From contig JAODTK010001799.1 in the NCBI GenBank assembly GCA_026419785.1, forward strand, positions 62,001-126,000: a DNA stretch of 64,000 bases, given 5' to 3'. Of the stretch, positions 49,601 through 57,952 are shown in pieces; position 1 is the first letter of the stretch, and every line of letters begins with the position of its first letter. Source of the DNA: Sclerodactyla briareus. Lineage: Eukaryota; Echinodermata; Holothuroidea; Dendrochirotida; Sclerodactylidae. The translations under genes and the position numbers were made by a program. The notes under the pieces were generated by a model that was not told where the DNA came from, did not search any database, and saw only the letters and a program-made list of their open reading frames with translations.

Positions 49601-52600
49601 GTGTAATACTGGCGATGAGACCTATTACCACGGAGAGAGATGGCAACCCTCGTGTTCGTCCCTCGATCGGCGTTACGGTTCGTCAATTTGCACATGTACG
49701 GAGTGCAGGCTGTGTTTTCCACAGATCTGTGCATGGAGTTTGACGATCATATCTGCTTCGAGCAACACTTGTTCTAATTCTTTTTAGGCAGTAACACTCT
49801 AATCAAAAGAATTGGGTTGGTGGTCAGAATGAAAAATAAACAAATTTTCTGTTTTTTTCTAACCAAATTGATCAAGATGTGACCGAGCGTGCCGATTTTC
49901 CCGACAGGAGGAGAATGGGGGTGGGGGGGGGGGATATCGGGTGAACATTCCTATGGGGTGGAATCGTCATAGAGGTGGGGGATTTTTCATCTTTTTCTTA
50001 TTCTCATTATTATTAAGTAATGGAAATTTCTCTGTAAAGTCTGGAAGGGAAAACTTCGCGTCAAGTTTTAACTTTTATTTTTGTGTCTGTTCTCACAGTT
50101 AGGTGTGAACGCGAGGTGTGAGCGATCGAGTGTCCGGCGGATGAAGAATTACCTTGCAAGAAATTTTCCAAGCATTTCTACGTGCGCGGGAAATGCTGTA
50201 AAGTCTGTGTAGGTTAGTACAGATAAACATTCGACTTCATACAATAATGCCAGCAACATCACGGCCGCTGGGGGTATTTTTGTTCTGCTGTTCTCTGTTA
50301 ATTTGCTCTTTGTCTGGCCTAATGAAATTCAGGAGGAGACTTAACAGTGGTCACTATGGCGTTGTGTGTGTTGTGCGTGTGTGTGCGTGTGTATGTGTTT
50401 TTGTATGTCACCCTTTCTCGTTCGCAGGATTTCTCAACAAACCGTGAGGCAGCCCGAATTATGACGAAATTCTGTGTGTACCACACGGGGTTTGGGTGTA
50501 CACTATCTGATTAGATTTTGGGCAGCAAACTTATTAAATTTGTCTTTTTAAGTTGGGTAATTAGCTTATTTTATGTAATTTATTGTTGAAGCTCGTTAGC
50601 AAGATTACACAAGACCAATCTGTGCTACAGTGATGTAGTTTGGCATTAGGCACCTGGATGACAGGGAGATGAACTGCTTAGATTTTCAGCATAAAGTAGG
50701 CTAATTAAGTGGTCAATTGCATAATTTGGAGCAATTATTTCAGTTTGTCGATGTATGCCACGAAAACTTTGGTGGTGTGGTGCTACTGGTTCCATTCAAA
50801 GTTGAGTCGGGTACCACGGGAGTCGTTTACAATTTGTCTGCTTTGCATAATTTAAGGCAAATTTTGAAGGTCGTGGGATTTCCCCAAAAACTCAGGTATA
50901 ATTGATCCACCTATGATCCTGATCATTTTAAAGGTACACAGCTGGGTCAGTAGAGGTTCATGTATGGTGCCTAATTTGCACAATCTATTCCAATTTCCAA
51001 CTTGGTAGGAATTTCCGGTTCGCGTTCGCCAAACTCAGTAGGTATGGTCTGAACATTTTCTGGAATCTGATGTGTTTGATGTTCAATGAATTTGATTGAA
51101 TTCCATCATATAAATAGCTTCTGTTAGAAAAAGCACGGCGGATCGAGTGATCCAGAGCTCCCTGTGAAATTTTAACTTGCTGTTATATAGCCGGTGGCCC
51201 ACCAGCAACTCTCCTCTTAACCCACCGGTTTGATCAGGTTGTTCGACCTACAAAAATACTGTAACATTTTTCTTGCCTCTCTTCCTTACCTGGGGACGTG
51301 TGTTATGTGTTCGTTTGACATGACGGTGGTCTGCATGAACTAGTTCGTTGTTGTGTAGTGAATAATACAAACCGCTGATCGCGCAACCAGGCGAGACCAC
51401 TTTTTGGCGATCGCCTTGTGTTTGTTGTTTGTTTTGTTGTTGATATCGCTGTTGGTGGCGGTGAAGAAAAAAGAACATATCGATAACAATGCCGTTCTCG
51501 GGGCATGTTTATAGCCATGGGGATGTTCTTCGTTTGTTTCTTTTTGTTTGTTCCGTTGTTTGTGTGGAAGGCTCGACGCTTGCGAAAAAACAAACAACAA
51601 CAACAAAAAATAAAACAAAAACAGACGCTCATGATTGAGATTGAGGGAGAGCCGACATATGCTGTAACCCAGAAACTAGATGACAACTGTGATGGCCCAA
51701 ATCAACCGAGTGGTTGGCACAGTCACTTCCCCACCACCACCCGTAGACCAGGGTTTCGGAATTCCGTTCGGGTCATACCAAAGACTTTGTTGCCTTCTCG
51801 CTGGGCGCTCAGCACAAAGGATTGGAGCTGGGACAAACGATGGATAGGCAATTCGCAAGTTGCCGTCTGCGTGTTATTACCCCCACCCCCCCCCACCCCC
51901 ACATTAAGTACCGCCAAAGAGGCATTGCCTTATTCCGTGTACCTGGTGAGGGATTCGCAGCTGACAATAGGTGTAGTATCCAGGTCTGCATCATTCTGGG
52001 GCCTTGAATAGGTTCGATCCTCTGTTCGGCGAGTATACCATAAAAATAAATGGAAAAAACAAAAAACAACAACAGCTAGTTCCAGAACCCACGACCTCAT
52101 AGTTGAAGGAGACAGGTCATATTCACTGGACATACGGTTCAGTGATGGAAAGATGGTTAAAACTGATAAGGATAGCCATACATGTGATATTGACGGTGAT
52201 GATTATGATGATTATGATGATGATGATGATGATGTTGATGATGATGATGATGCTGCTGCTGCTGCTGCTAATGATAATGATGATGATGTTGATGATGATG
52301 ATGATGGTGGTGTGGCGTGTTGATTAAGCATGTAATATCTATTTTGTGCTTTCCCATATGTAATCCCCAAATTTTGTTGTGTCTTCACAGATGAGCCAGT
52401 CTTGGCTCCACCCAGATTCCATTATGTCTGACTGACCTCACCACGCATCTCTTCTACGCATACCAGCCTCTAGTCGTGTTGAGAGAGGGCGCTAATTACG
52501 AAATAATGTACGCAGGCGAGGACATTAAACAGGGGACCGTGAGGATAGCAAAGTGGGAAATTAATTCTGGTAAGTTGCTTTGGTGCCAGTGATTTGGTGT

Positions 52601-54211
52601 AGATAGTGTTTCGTACTTCACTGTCTAGATTGCCTCTGTGGTGGTACCCGTAGGGGCGTATCTGGAAAGGTTTGACATCTAGGTGGTACTGCAGGGGCGT
52701 AACCAGAAAGGCTTGGTATCTGGATGGTACTGCAGGGGCCTAACCGGCAAGACTCGGAATCTGGGTGGTACTGCAGGGGCGTTCCTGGAAAGGTTTGACA
52801 TCTAGGTGGTACTGCAGGGGCGTAACCAGAATGGCTTGGTATCTGGATGGTACTGCAGGGGCGTAACCGGCAAGGCTCGGAATCTGGGTGGTACTGCAGG
52901 GGCGTATCTGGAAAGGTTTGACATCTAGGTGGTACAGCAGGGGCGTAACCAGAACGGCTTGGTATATGGATGGTACTGCAGGGGCGTAACCAGAAAGGCT
53001 TGGTATCTGGATGGTACTGCAGGGGCCTAACCAGAAAGATTTGGCATCTGGGTGGTGCTGCAGGGGCGTAACCAGAAAGGCTTGGTATCTGGATGGTACT
53101 GCAGGGGCGTAACCGGCAAGGCTCGGAATCTGGGTGGTACTGCAGGGGCGTAACCGAGAAGATTTGGTATCTGGGTGGTACTGCAGGGGCGTAACCAGAA
53201 TGGCTTGGTATCTGGATGGTACTGCAGGGGCGTATCCGGAAAGGTTATCTGCAGGGGCGTATCCGGATGGTACTGTGGGGGCGTAACCGGAAAGGTTCGG
53301 TGTCTAGATAGTACTGAAGGGGCGTAACTGGAAAGGTTTGGTATTTGGATGGTACTGCAGGGGTGTATTTGGGAACCTCTAATAACTGTTGTCCAAGGGA
53401 GGGGGGAGGAAATGGGTTGTCTGGTACTCCTTCGGATAATGTATTGCTTTCGAAAGAGGCAAGACGTGACACATACAATTTTTTTTTTCATAAGTATCAA
53501 TAATCGGGTACTCGTCCCGTGTCCTCGAATAGAAGGATCTTACCCCAGTTCATAATGAATAATGTCCTAAAACTTTTAATGAACTCTTCTCTGCTTTCGC
53601 CTCATTTCAGGAGTCATTTCAACATATATGGCTGAAAACATCAGTTCCGACAGTTTCCAGCGAGCTACAGTCACCCCTGGCACAACAGACTGGTCGATTC
53701 GCTCTAATCGGCGCCACCACAAAACGTAATTATCTAACCATTTGATTATGTGCGTCCTTGTGTCCAAAAAGTCGAGTGGAGGGGTATAGAAGGCACCGCA
53801 ACAGTCAGATGATTGAATTTTGTTTTTTAATCATCTCTTTGCAACGACAATTATCAAAGGCTAACTATTATTGGCTCTACTGGGGTCACGACCCCCAACC
53901 ATGCACTAGTGGCTGGACCAATGTTCCAACGTCTCGTGTACACGATCCGACGCTGACCCTTGTAAACCTGGCCTTGATTCGCCAAATCCGAGTACTGACC
54001 GGTGATGTCGAATATTTTTATTAATATTAATTATATTATTACGGTTACTTTTTTTATATATATATATATCCATCTTTCAACAGAGAGATACAAAAAGTTA
54101 CTCAAGCGGGAAGCAAAACTGGAGAAGCGTTGCCGTGGAGACTGTCTTGACGATGTCCTTGAGTCAGAAAGTAATTACGAGGACGGAGGTTCAAATGTCG
54201 TTGAACTGTAG
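35993..54211 (+). CDS. chrdl: Chordin-like BMP antagonist gene (whole locus, multi-exon, frame-broken)
   Basis: Secreted protein of the chordin-like family (vertebrate CHRDL1/CHRDL2), which binds BMP ligands outside the cell through von Willebrand factor C (VWC) modules. Nine exons are seen: 35993-36113, 39187-39383, 46112-46287, 48842-48980, 49600-49700, 50099-50212, 52391-52569, 53611-53725 and 54084-54211. They give a signal peptide, three VWC modules and a C-terminal region containing a CxxxC pair, in the same order as CHRDL1. No CHRD domains are present, so this is chordin-like and not chordin. Phases are 1 at module borders and 0 inside VWC2 and VWC3. Five exons contain a one-base frame break and one donor lacks GT. 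The exon for the second half of VWC2 was not located. The family call is firm (module order, spacing and motifs). Whether the gene is intact in the living genome cannot be decided from this sequence. Confidence 0.85.
36114..39186 (+). other. Chordin-like intron 1
   Basis: About 3.1 kb between the signal-peptide exon and VWC1. It contains a compound (TTA)n/(GTA)n microsatellite near 37.57-37.68 kb and a CCA/CCC-rich short repeat near 38.87 kb. I see no further exon. Confidence 0.6.
37567..37680 (+). repeat. Compound (TTA)n/(GTA)n microsatellite in intron 1
   Basis: A TTA run passes directly into GTA repeats, with two single-base slips in the GTA part. Confidence 0.9.
39187..39383 (+). CDS. 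chrdl: Chordin-like exon 2: complete VWC module 1, one frame break
   Basis: The exon encodes the first VWC module. It starts phase 1 after CCCTAG and ends phase 1 at CAA|GTGAGT. Key motifs are CTLGEDVY, GETWHPVLEPSGEDRC, CRCDAPG, CPELHC and ESCCPVC. All ten VWC cysteines are present and the spacing matches CHRDL1 VWC1. The frame breaks at about 39272-39274: after GEDRCT only two bases separate the Thr codon from the next Cys codon, so one base is missing. Both halves read open on either side. Being symmetric (1-1), this exon is a self-contained domain cassette. Confidence 0.85.
39568..40063. mobile_element. Foldback MITE with long inverted arms, full copy
   Basis: The element is a large imperfect inverted repeat of about 496 bp. 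Outer ends are AAAGGCCAATGGTCATGT on the left and the matching ACATGGCCATTGGTCTTT on the right. Inside, the left arm (about 39661-39715) carries CTACACAGTGAATGTTGC and TTTTTGCGCC; the right arm (39848-39900) carries the complement, GGCGCAAAAATGCAACAT. Each arm also contains a G or C homopolymer (about 39632-39663 and 39899-39910) next to a GTGATG/CATCAC motif. There is no coding capacity. The target-site duplication is not clear, so the superfamily is unknown. Confidence 0.8.
40515..40790 (-). mobile_element. tRNA-derived SINE, family A, copy 2
   Basis: On the minus strand it starts GCGGTGAGGTGGCAGGAGCGG (A box), then ATGCCTGAGGTTCCTGGTTC (B box) and CCCCGGTGTCGTCA. It ends with CACCTTCGGGTGGAAGCGTA near 40.52 kb. 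It shares head, middle and tail with the copy at 17.5 kb and lies in chordin-like intron 2. Confidence 0.75.
45050..45573. mobile_element. Foldback MITE, second copy (one arm replaced)
   Basis: In reverse orientation to the 39.6-kb copy it shows CCCCAAATTTGGAGGATCTA, CATGTTGCC, ATCTCAATTTACTCTTGAGA, GACATCACGGGGG, CCATAGACCCTACACAGTAA and GCATTTTTGCGCCTC, then the central ACTATTCTTGAATATGC. It closes with ACGACCATTGGCCTTTAA. The second inner arm is absent and replaced by unrelated sequence, so this copy can no longer fold fully. Confidence 0.7.
46112..46287 (+). CDS. chrdl: Chordin-like exon 3: inter-module linker and first half of VWC2
   Basis: The exon reads open throughout. A linker of roughly 24 residues rich in Pro, Ser and Gln is followed by the first half of VWC2: IYCRVQGREYYEGETF, a longer-than-usual loop (PGEELFTGKANND) and CVRCTCS. 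The lengthened loop is the specific feature of CHRDL VWC2 and separates this family from other VWC proteins. The donor is TCC|GTGAGT, phase 0. Two AGs can serve as acceptor: CCCCAG before 46108 (phase 0) and AAAG before 46112. The second is chosen because it receives the phase-1 codon left by exon 2 and keeps the frame. This is the only VWC exon with no lesion. Confidence 0.85.
46288..48841 (+). other. Intron region where the second-half VWC2 exon should lie
   Basis: The previous exon stops in the middle of VWC2 (after CTCS, phase 0), so an exon with C-x4-C, then C, CC and C should follow. I checked this 2.55 kb for CCxxC-type codon runs in all + frames and found no convincing candidate. A tRNA-like SINE head with an A-run lies at about 48.12-48.20 kb. 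Two open frames, at 46721-47188 and 47731-47997 (minus), show no recognisable domain. Confidence 0.55.
48120..48200 (+). mobile_element. Short tRNA-like SINE head with A-run (family D)
   Basis: GGATGGCCTAATGGTTCAGG contains an A-box-like TGGCCTAATGGTT. About 40 nt later AAGATTTGGGGTCCTATAA is a weak B-box match, followed by a run of A at 48190-48201. Only one copy is seen in the window, so the family call is tentative. Confidence 0.4.
48842..48980 (+). CDS. chrdl: Chordin-like exon 4 (seen): linker between VWC2 and VWC3, one frame break
   Basis: The acceptor is CCTACACAG and the donor ACG|GTAAGC, both strong. From a phase-1 start it reads TSPEQANDMLW then an acidic, cysteine-free stretch (DSDDITVNNFPPILESVSEP) until a TGA near the end. 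The phase-1 end needed to join VWC3 (last G plus TG to make Val before the first VWC3 Cys) requires the other frame, which ends VAEEY. One single-base shift in the last third explains both the stop and the phase mismatch. CHRDL1 also has a long cysteine-poor linker here, with no sequence conserved. The assignment rests on position, splice sites and phase. Confidence 0.6.
49600..49700 (+). CDS. chrdl: Chordin-like exon 5 (seen): first half of VWC3, damaged donor
   Basis: The acceptor TTTCCCACAG lies before 49600. The exon reads VCNTGDETYYHGERWQP and then to ICTCT, matching the first half of CHRDL VWC3 (YxHGExW and CTC). By alignment with VWC2 it should end phase 0 one codon after CTC, at 49700. 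There the sequence is ACG|GAGTGC, with no GT. One missing T would turn it into the ideal donor GTGAGT, so the loss is probably a one-base deletion. The second VWC cysteine is not at its expected place (GSSICTC, where C-x2-C-x-C is usual). A further small error or a real substitution may lie upstream. Confidence 0.75.
50099..50212 (+). CDS. chrdl: Chordin-like exon 6 (seen): second half of VWC3, one frame break
   Basis: The acceptor TCTCACAG precedes a phase-0 start: LGVNARCER. After a one-base shift at about 50125, the frame continues as ECPADEELPC and then KCCKVC, closing VWC3 exactly as in CHRDL1 (C-x4-C-P, P-C, KCCKVC). The break falls at CGA|TC; one extra A would restore the frame with Ile before Glu-Cys-Pro. 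The exon ends phase 1 at GTAG|GTTAGT. Read only in the downstream frame, a TGA at 50119-50121 sits close to a conserved Cys position. That is a by-product of the shift, not a likely selenocysteine. Confidence 0.8.
   Translation, partial: LGVNARCERSSVRRMKNYLARNFPSISTCAGNAVKSV
50305..51430 (+). repeat. Dispersed repeat R1, most complete copy
   Basis: No coding capacity. Blocks in order: ATTCAGGAGGAGACTTA, GGATTTCTCAACAAACCGTG, TACACTATCTGATTAGATTT, GATGTAGTTTGGCATTAG, TTGCATAATTTGG, CCAATTTCCAACTTGGTAGG, AGTAGGTATGGTC, TTTGATTGAATTCCATCATA, AATAGCTTCTGTTAGAA, then TCTTCCTTACCTGGGGACG and GATCGCGCAACCAGGCGAGA. The same blocks recur near 57.95-58.87 kb and 62.21-62.91 kb. The 20.3-21.1 kb and 55.55-56.3 kb segments share the GCATAA...ACGAAACTTGGTGG type of wording. 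Confidence 0.7.
51690..52052 (+). mobile_element. tRNA-derived SINE, family B, copy 2
   Basis: It aligns with the 8.87-kb copy over its whole length: CCGAGTGGTTGGCAC head, a B-box-like GGGTTTCGGAATTCC, the TTCTCGCTGGGCGCTCAGCA core, a C-rich tract, GGTGAGGGATTCGCAGCTGA, and an A-rich end. It sits in the intron after VWC3. The open frame 51505-52011 across it is not a gene. Confidence 0.7.
52190..52315 (+). repeat. (GAT)n microsatellite with a short (GCT)n core
   Basis: GAT trinucleotides with a central GCT run at about 52252-52267, in the intron before the first C-terminal exon. Confidence 0.9.
52391..52569 (+). CDS. chrdl: Chordin-like exon 7 (seen): start of the C-terminal region, one frame break
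   Basis: The acceptor is TCTTCACAG, phase 1. It reads DEPVLAPPRFHY, then breaks at about 52425 and continues CLTDLTTHLFYAYQPL, VVLREGANYEIMYAGED and GTVRIAKWEIN to a phase-1 donor, TCTG|GTAAGT. One missing T in a TT pair explains the break and gives FHYCLTD, which parallels the YFCGEE motif opening the CHRDL1 C-terminal region. The following stretch (Tyr, then Leu-rich, Glu-Gly, and a final W-x3-[SK]G) also parallels that region. The function of this domain is not well defined in the family. Confidence 0.75.
52640..53375 (+). repeat. 41-bp minisatellite with 123-bp higher-order unit, in an intron
   Basis: About 17-18 copies of a 41-bp unit built on GGTACTGCAGGGGCGTAACC. CTGCAGGGG starts at 52689, 52730, 52771, 52812 and 52853, exactly 41 apart. 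Units alternate in sets of three distinguished by the words TTTGACATCTAGG, GGCTTGGTATCTGG and CTCGGAATCTGGG, giving a 123-bp higher-order period. It is degenerate at its 3' end. As 123 is divisible by 3, frames on both strands stay open through it; the long minus-strand frame there is an artefact. It lies between the last two-but-one coding exons of the chordin-like gene. Confidence 0.9.
53611..53725 (+). CDS. chrdl: Chordin-like exon 8 (seen): C-terminal region, one frame break
   Basis: The acceptor is CTCATTTCAG. Joined in phase 1 to the previous exon it reads GVISTYMAENISSDSFQ and ATVTPGTTDW, similar in layout to the part of CHRDL1 that ends in a QW motif. Immediately after DW the frame must shift by one base (about 53692-53697) to continue FALIGATTK. 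Without the shift a stop is met at the exon end. The donor is AAAC|GTAATT, phase 1, which fits the final exon. Similarity is weak here; exon borders and phase carry most of the weight. Confidence 0.65.
54084..54211 (+). CDS. chrdl: Chordin-like terminal coding exon and stop
   Basis: The acceptor is CTTTCAACAG, phase 1. It reads RYKKLLKREAKLEKRC, then RGDCLDDVLE, then an acidic tail ending VVEL and TAG at 54209-54211. The basic, helix-prone stretch followed by C-x3-C and a Leu/Asp-rich segment matches the very end of CHRDL1 (a CxxxC pair followed by LEDLV). The exon is intact. Confidence 0.75.
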
Positions 54212-56729
54212 CCAACCAGAGACCATAGTTTCCAAAAGGAGACGGAGCGTATGAAACAAACTGTTCTGACGTCATATATAAACACCAATCACATTGGAGC
54301 TACTGTGCATAGAATATTTGTAAATATAATTTATATAAGAGGCAGACGCATCACAGAACTATCATCAGATTATCGCGGAATTGATCCATTCGTTATATAG
54401 TATTCATATCAATTGTTGTAATATATTGTTTATATTCGTTGTATAGACTGAACAACTATTTGTATTATTATTAAACATCATATGTGTACCTTGAATTATT
54501 CTCCAACGGAGTGTAAAAATGTAAATAAGAAGTCGTTTATTTAAACCTGTAACAGTTAGTGACCGTTGCATACTTTGTTTTGTCAATACTATCCTTTCCT
54601 GTTCAACATAGTTACACTGTATGATTGTTATACATTCATTAAACGCTCATATCGTTCCTAAAACAGCCTATTGTGGTTATGATACAGTTATATGGGTCGT
54701 TCGTTTAGTCTGTTGTGAATGGGCTGAATTCGTAGCTTATACATCTTTTAGGTTGATATATAATTGAGAACAACGCCATTGGATATACAATACGATGTAT
54801 CTTACCCAGACTGTCAGAGGAAACCTCGCCGCCGGCTATGAATGTAACAGTACTTAATTCAACGAACACAATACGTTTCCCGAACATTTTAGGCCCACAA
54901 AAAAATTTGCTTTGCGTTGTATACAACTCGAAAACGTTTACATGACATTTCATGAAACATTTTGTAAACACATCAGCAAAGCAATAAAATTACAGAATGG
55001 CAGATTGTACGCCAACAATATGAAAACATATATTGTTCAAAAGCACTAATATAACAAAATATCCAATTTGGTGCAATGCAGAAATATAAATCGTCAAATC
55101 AGAAACAACTTCTGGGGGAGGAAGGAAGTTTTCGGATAGGGTTTAGAACATTTGGTCAGAATATAAACCTTCTATTTTACTATCGGCATTCCCAAGACAA
55201 ATATTTTGAAAGTAATTTTTTTTAAACATTTGTACATTGTTGAAGAATACATTTTTGTATTCTGAGGAGCACATCTAGTTATATAATAAACATGAGCTGG
55301 CATTCAATTTACTAATTAATGAAATGGCAAAAACTAATGATATCTGAACTATTTCGAAAGAATTTCTGACCCCATATTTTTGGCGTAGAGCGTAAACTAA
55401 ATGGCTCAACAAGCAATGACTACATCTAAAGAGATATTGAAGTCTTTGAACTGAAGATTAGGGTCTAATTGGAAAAAATATTTTTTTTAATCACTGTCAA
55501 TAGAGGGCTTACGCTAATCAATATCTGATTCAAAAGTTATGTCAATGCTCTGAACGAGTATCGTATGTGTATGTGTGTGTGTGTTCCTCCGAAACGGTAA
55601 AACCGATTTCGAAGAAATTTTGTAAGTAGAATCGGGGTTGGGTGAAACACGATCTCATTGAATTTTGGGTACGAAAGTCACTATTAGGTTTGTTACGGTA
55701 ATAAGCATCTTTCATGTAATTTATTGTTTTAAACTCGTTCGCAAGATTATTCACGGATGAACCATCAGTGCATGATTTAGTTTGACAGATAGGTAAGATA
55801 TAATGTAATGGACTTATCAATATCCATCCATCCAAGCAATAAATATGCTAATCAAGTCGATTACTCCTGCCTGATTCCATGGCAAAATTCTGAATTTTGT
55901 CTGATTTCTACGAATCCGGTAAGTGAGCCTCCAATACGTCACGAATACGTAAAACAAAGATTCGGGGTCACTGTGGGTCAATGTATCTATTAAGTTTGCC
56001 GGATTCTCATGAAACGTGGTAGGTATGTTTTACCGTTATTCCCGAAGTTGGTTTTTAACAAGAGCTGAGTCTCTGGTGGTCGATTCAATGTGGGTAATTT
56101 CCTAAATTATTGAAACTTTCAAAAGTTTGTTGTATTCCATGCCACACAGTGGTCGCAGTCACCGTTGGTCCTGGGATATTTAGAATTAGAGAAATAGGTC
56201 ATGGGGAAGTTAAGTAATTGCTTCTAAAATTGCATAATTTTTGGCAATTTAGTGAACATTCCAACAAAAAACCTGTACTCATTAATAGGACATGGTCGAC
56301 AAATCCAATCCTACTGAATTGAAATTGGGTTTTTTTTTTTCCATTGATTGGCGCCATTCATAGGTGGCGCTCGCAGGGGCTAAAAATCTATATTCATCTC
56401 TTATGCTTGTATGCTGATTTCGAGGTAATTATTTGCTAACTGTCAATTTGCTCTCTTCGACCTCTGAAAGTAGGTTTGTTGAAAACATTACTGAATGCAA
56501 AATGGAACAACCACTGAACACGAAAAAGGCAAGACTTAAGCGGGTCATGAACCAACCTCATTTCATCTCGGTATAGACGGAAGGGATCTATAGCAGTATA
56601 GGCGTTCTTCAGCAACCCAATAGTCAATTGTTAAACATGTAATGACAGATACTAATCATATTATAGTGCCAGTAATTGCAACGTCTGTATTCATATTGGA
56701 TTAATATGGATTGGGGACCTTCAGTCGCT
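54212..56729. other. 3' UTR and flank of the chordin-like gene
   Basis: AT-rich sequence with candidate polyadenylation signals at 54638 and about 54984. From 55.55 to 56.3 kb the wording (AACTCGTTCGCAAGATTATT, TTGCATAATTT, ATGAAACGTGGTAGG) is distantly related to repeat R1. Confidence 0.5.
54638..54643 (+). promoter_or_regulatory. Candidate polyadenylation signal ATTAAA
   Basis: ATTAAA lies 427 nt after the chordin-like stop and is followed by a TTGTGGTT element about 28 nt later. It is the first plausible signal downstream. A canonical AATAAA also occurs at about 54984. Neither can be proven without transcript data. Confidence 0.35.
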
Positions 56730-57045
56730 GCATTTGAAATTTTCTTGATGGCCTGTGCCTTTCGCAGTCCCACGTTGCCTTGAAATTCCGTCCTCCAGGT
56801 TCCCGAGAAAGGGTCGGGGCTGGAGTTCACTGATAGTACCTTAGGATGGGGACGTTAAAATGCAATGGCGGTCCCGGGAGTAGGGTGGTGGGAAACTTGG
56901 TTACAGCCCTGCCTCGTAATCATCTTATCACTACTAGTCCGAGAGAAGGTGAGTTATGGCCGGTGCTCATTCACGATCGTATTGGCCAGTGGTTCCTAGA
57001 TGAGCCTTGTTGGCTTCTGAACCCGTAGAAATCAAATCAAATCTC
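56730..57045 (+). mobile_element. SINE family C, second copy
   Basis: It matches the 24.7-25.0 kb copy: GTCCTCCAGGTTCCCGAGAA, GGATGGGGACGTTAAAATGC, GGCGGTCCCGGGAGTAGG, AGCCCTGCCTCGTAATC, GGTGCTCATTCACGATCG and GGTTCCTAGATGAGCCTTG, with the tail AACCCGTAGAAATCAAATCA. Confidence 0.7.
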
Positions 57046-57952
57046 AGCACCAAACAAAAACCGTTAGCTCGACTTCAGTGTAAACAGAGGTATCTCGAGT
57101 TTTCAAGTGTGTTTAGTGACCTCCGGGAGTTGAGAAATGGAGTTTCCTTGTAATGCTTTCGTGTAATTCATGTGGATTGAATATCGGTGGAATTCTCGTT
57201 TCTCGATTCATAAATCCTTTTCCAACAGTTTCACTTCCATTGCAATCCAGGACGCTATCTAATATTTGAAGGTGAAATGCTGATGTCCACAAATCAACTG
57301 GCTTGACCTTCATTCCCTTCTCATTGGCCGAAGGAATTAGGGCTATTGCCTCTGAGTTCCTCTGGCACGAAGCGTGCGTAACTGCGGTTGGGGGCGGTGG
57401 TTGGTTTGTGTGGTATGGGTGTCAAGTGGACGGGGGTGATTATAACGCAACTACGCAAGTGTTTTCTCTTTCGTGTATGAATGTTTCAATATTGTGAACT
57501 ACAGAGTGCTGAAAATATTTAAAGAACAAGAATTTCCGGGTTTTTGTTTGTCCATTATTATTATTGTTGTTCGTTCAAGTGCCGTTTGTTGGCTCCCGTC
57601 CACACATTTCTCTGCTATCGAAGCAACAGTAGCCCGGTAGAACACTGAATTCTGAGCTCGAGCTAATTTGTCAGATTTATGCGAGTTTGTCGGATTTGAG
57701 AAATTGTGTGGTTGTGTATTAGCAATTTTTATGGACAAAGTGAAATTTAGGACATTGAACGTTAGGTTCTAGGAATTTCTGGAAGTTTTTGCCAAGCCAA
57801 TTTTTGTTAGAAACTTGATTAGCTCACGAGACTCTACTGGACTACATTTGGATTCTTGTCAGGGTGTGTACTACATTTTCCCCCCAGAGGTTTGTTATTC
57901 AGCACTTTCCGTCCACTTTCTTATCACTTTTTCCTTTTTGTCTCGCCACAAT

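Larger units (their letters stand above)
50213..52390 (+). other. Intron between VWC3 and the C-terminal region, filled with repeats
   Basis: About 2.2 kb, almost entirely repeat-derived: a dispersed repeat (50.3-51.43 kb), an A/T-rich foldback (about 51.52-51.62 kb), a SINE (51.69-52.05 kb) and a GAT microsatellite (52.19-52.31 kb). Confidence 0.6.

Noticed and set aside
50119..50121. In-frame TGA near a conserved VWC cysteine, read as selenocysteine
   Set aside because: The upstream part of the exon reads correctly in another frame (NARCER), and a single missing base at about 50125 accounts for everything. The Sec reading would also give the wrong cysteine spacing.
51505..52011. 168-codon frame with an N-terminal hydrophobic segment
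   Set aside because: It crosses a foldback, an A-rich tract and a SINE; the composition follows the repeats.
52640..53375. CRISPR array
   Set aside because: Units are contiguous 41-mers with no separate unique spacers, in an animal intron.
53027..53500. 157-codon minus-strand frame with repeated Pro/Tyr motif
   Set aside because: It is the translation of the 41/123-bp minisatellite, which stays open only because 123 is a multiple of 3.
53758..54024. 88-codon open frame between the last two coding exons
   Set aside because: The flanking exons join directly in matching phase and align with the family end. This frame has no counterpart there.
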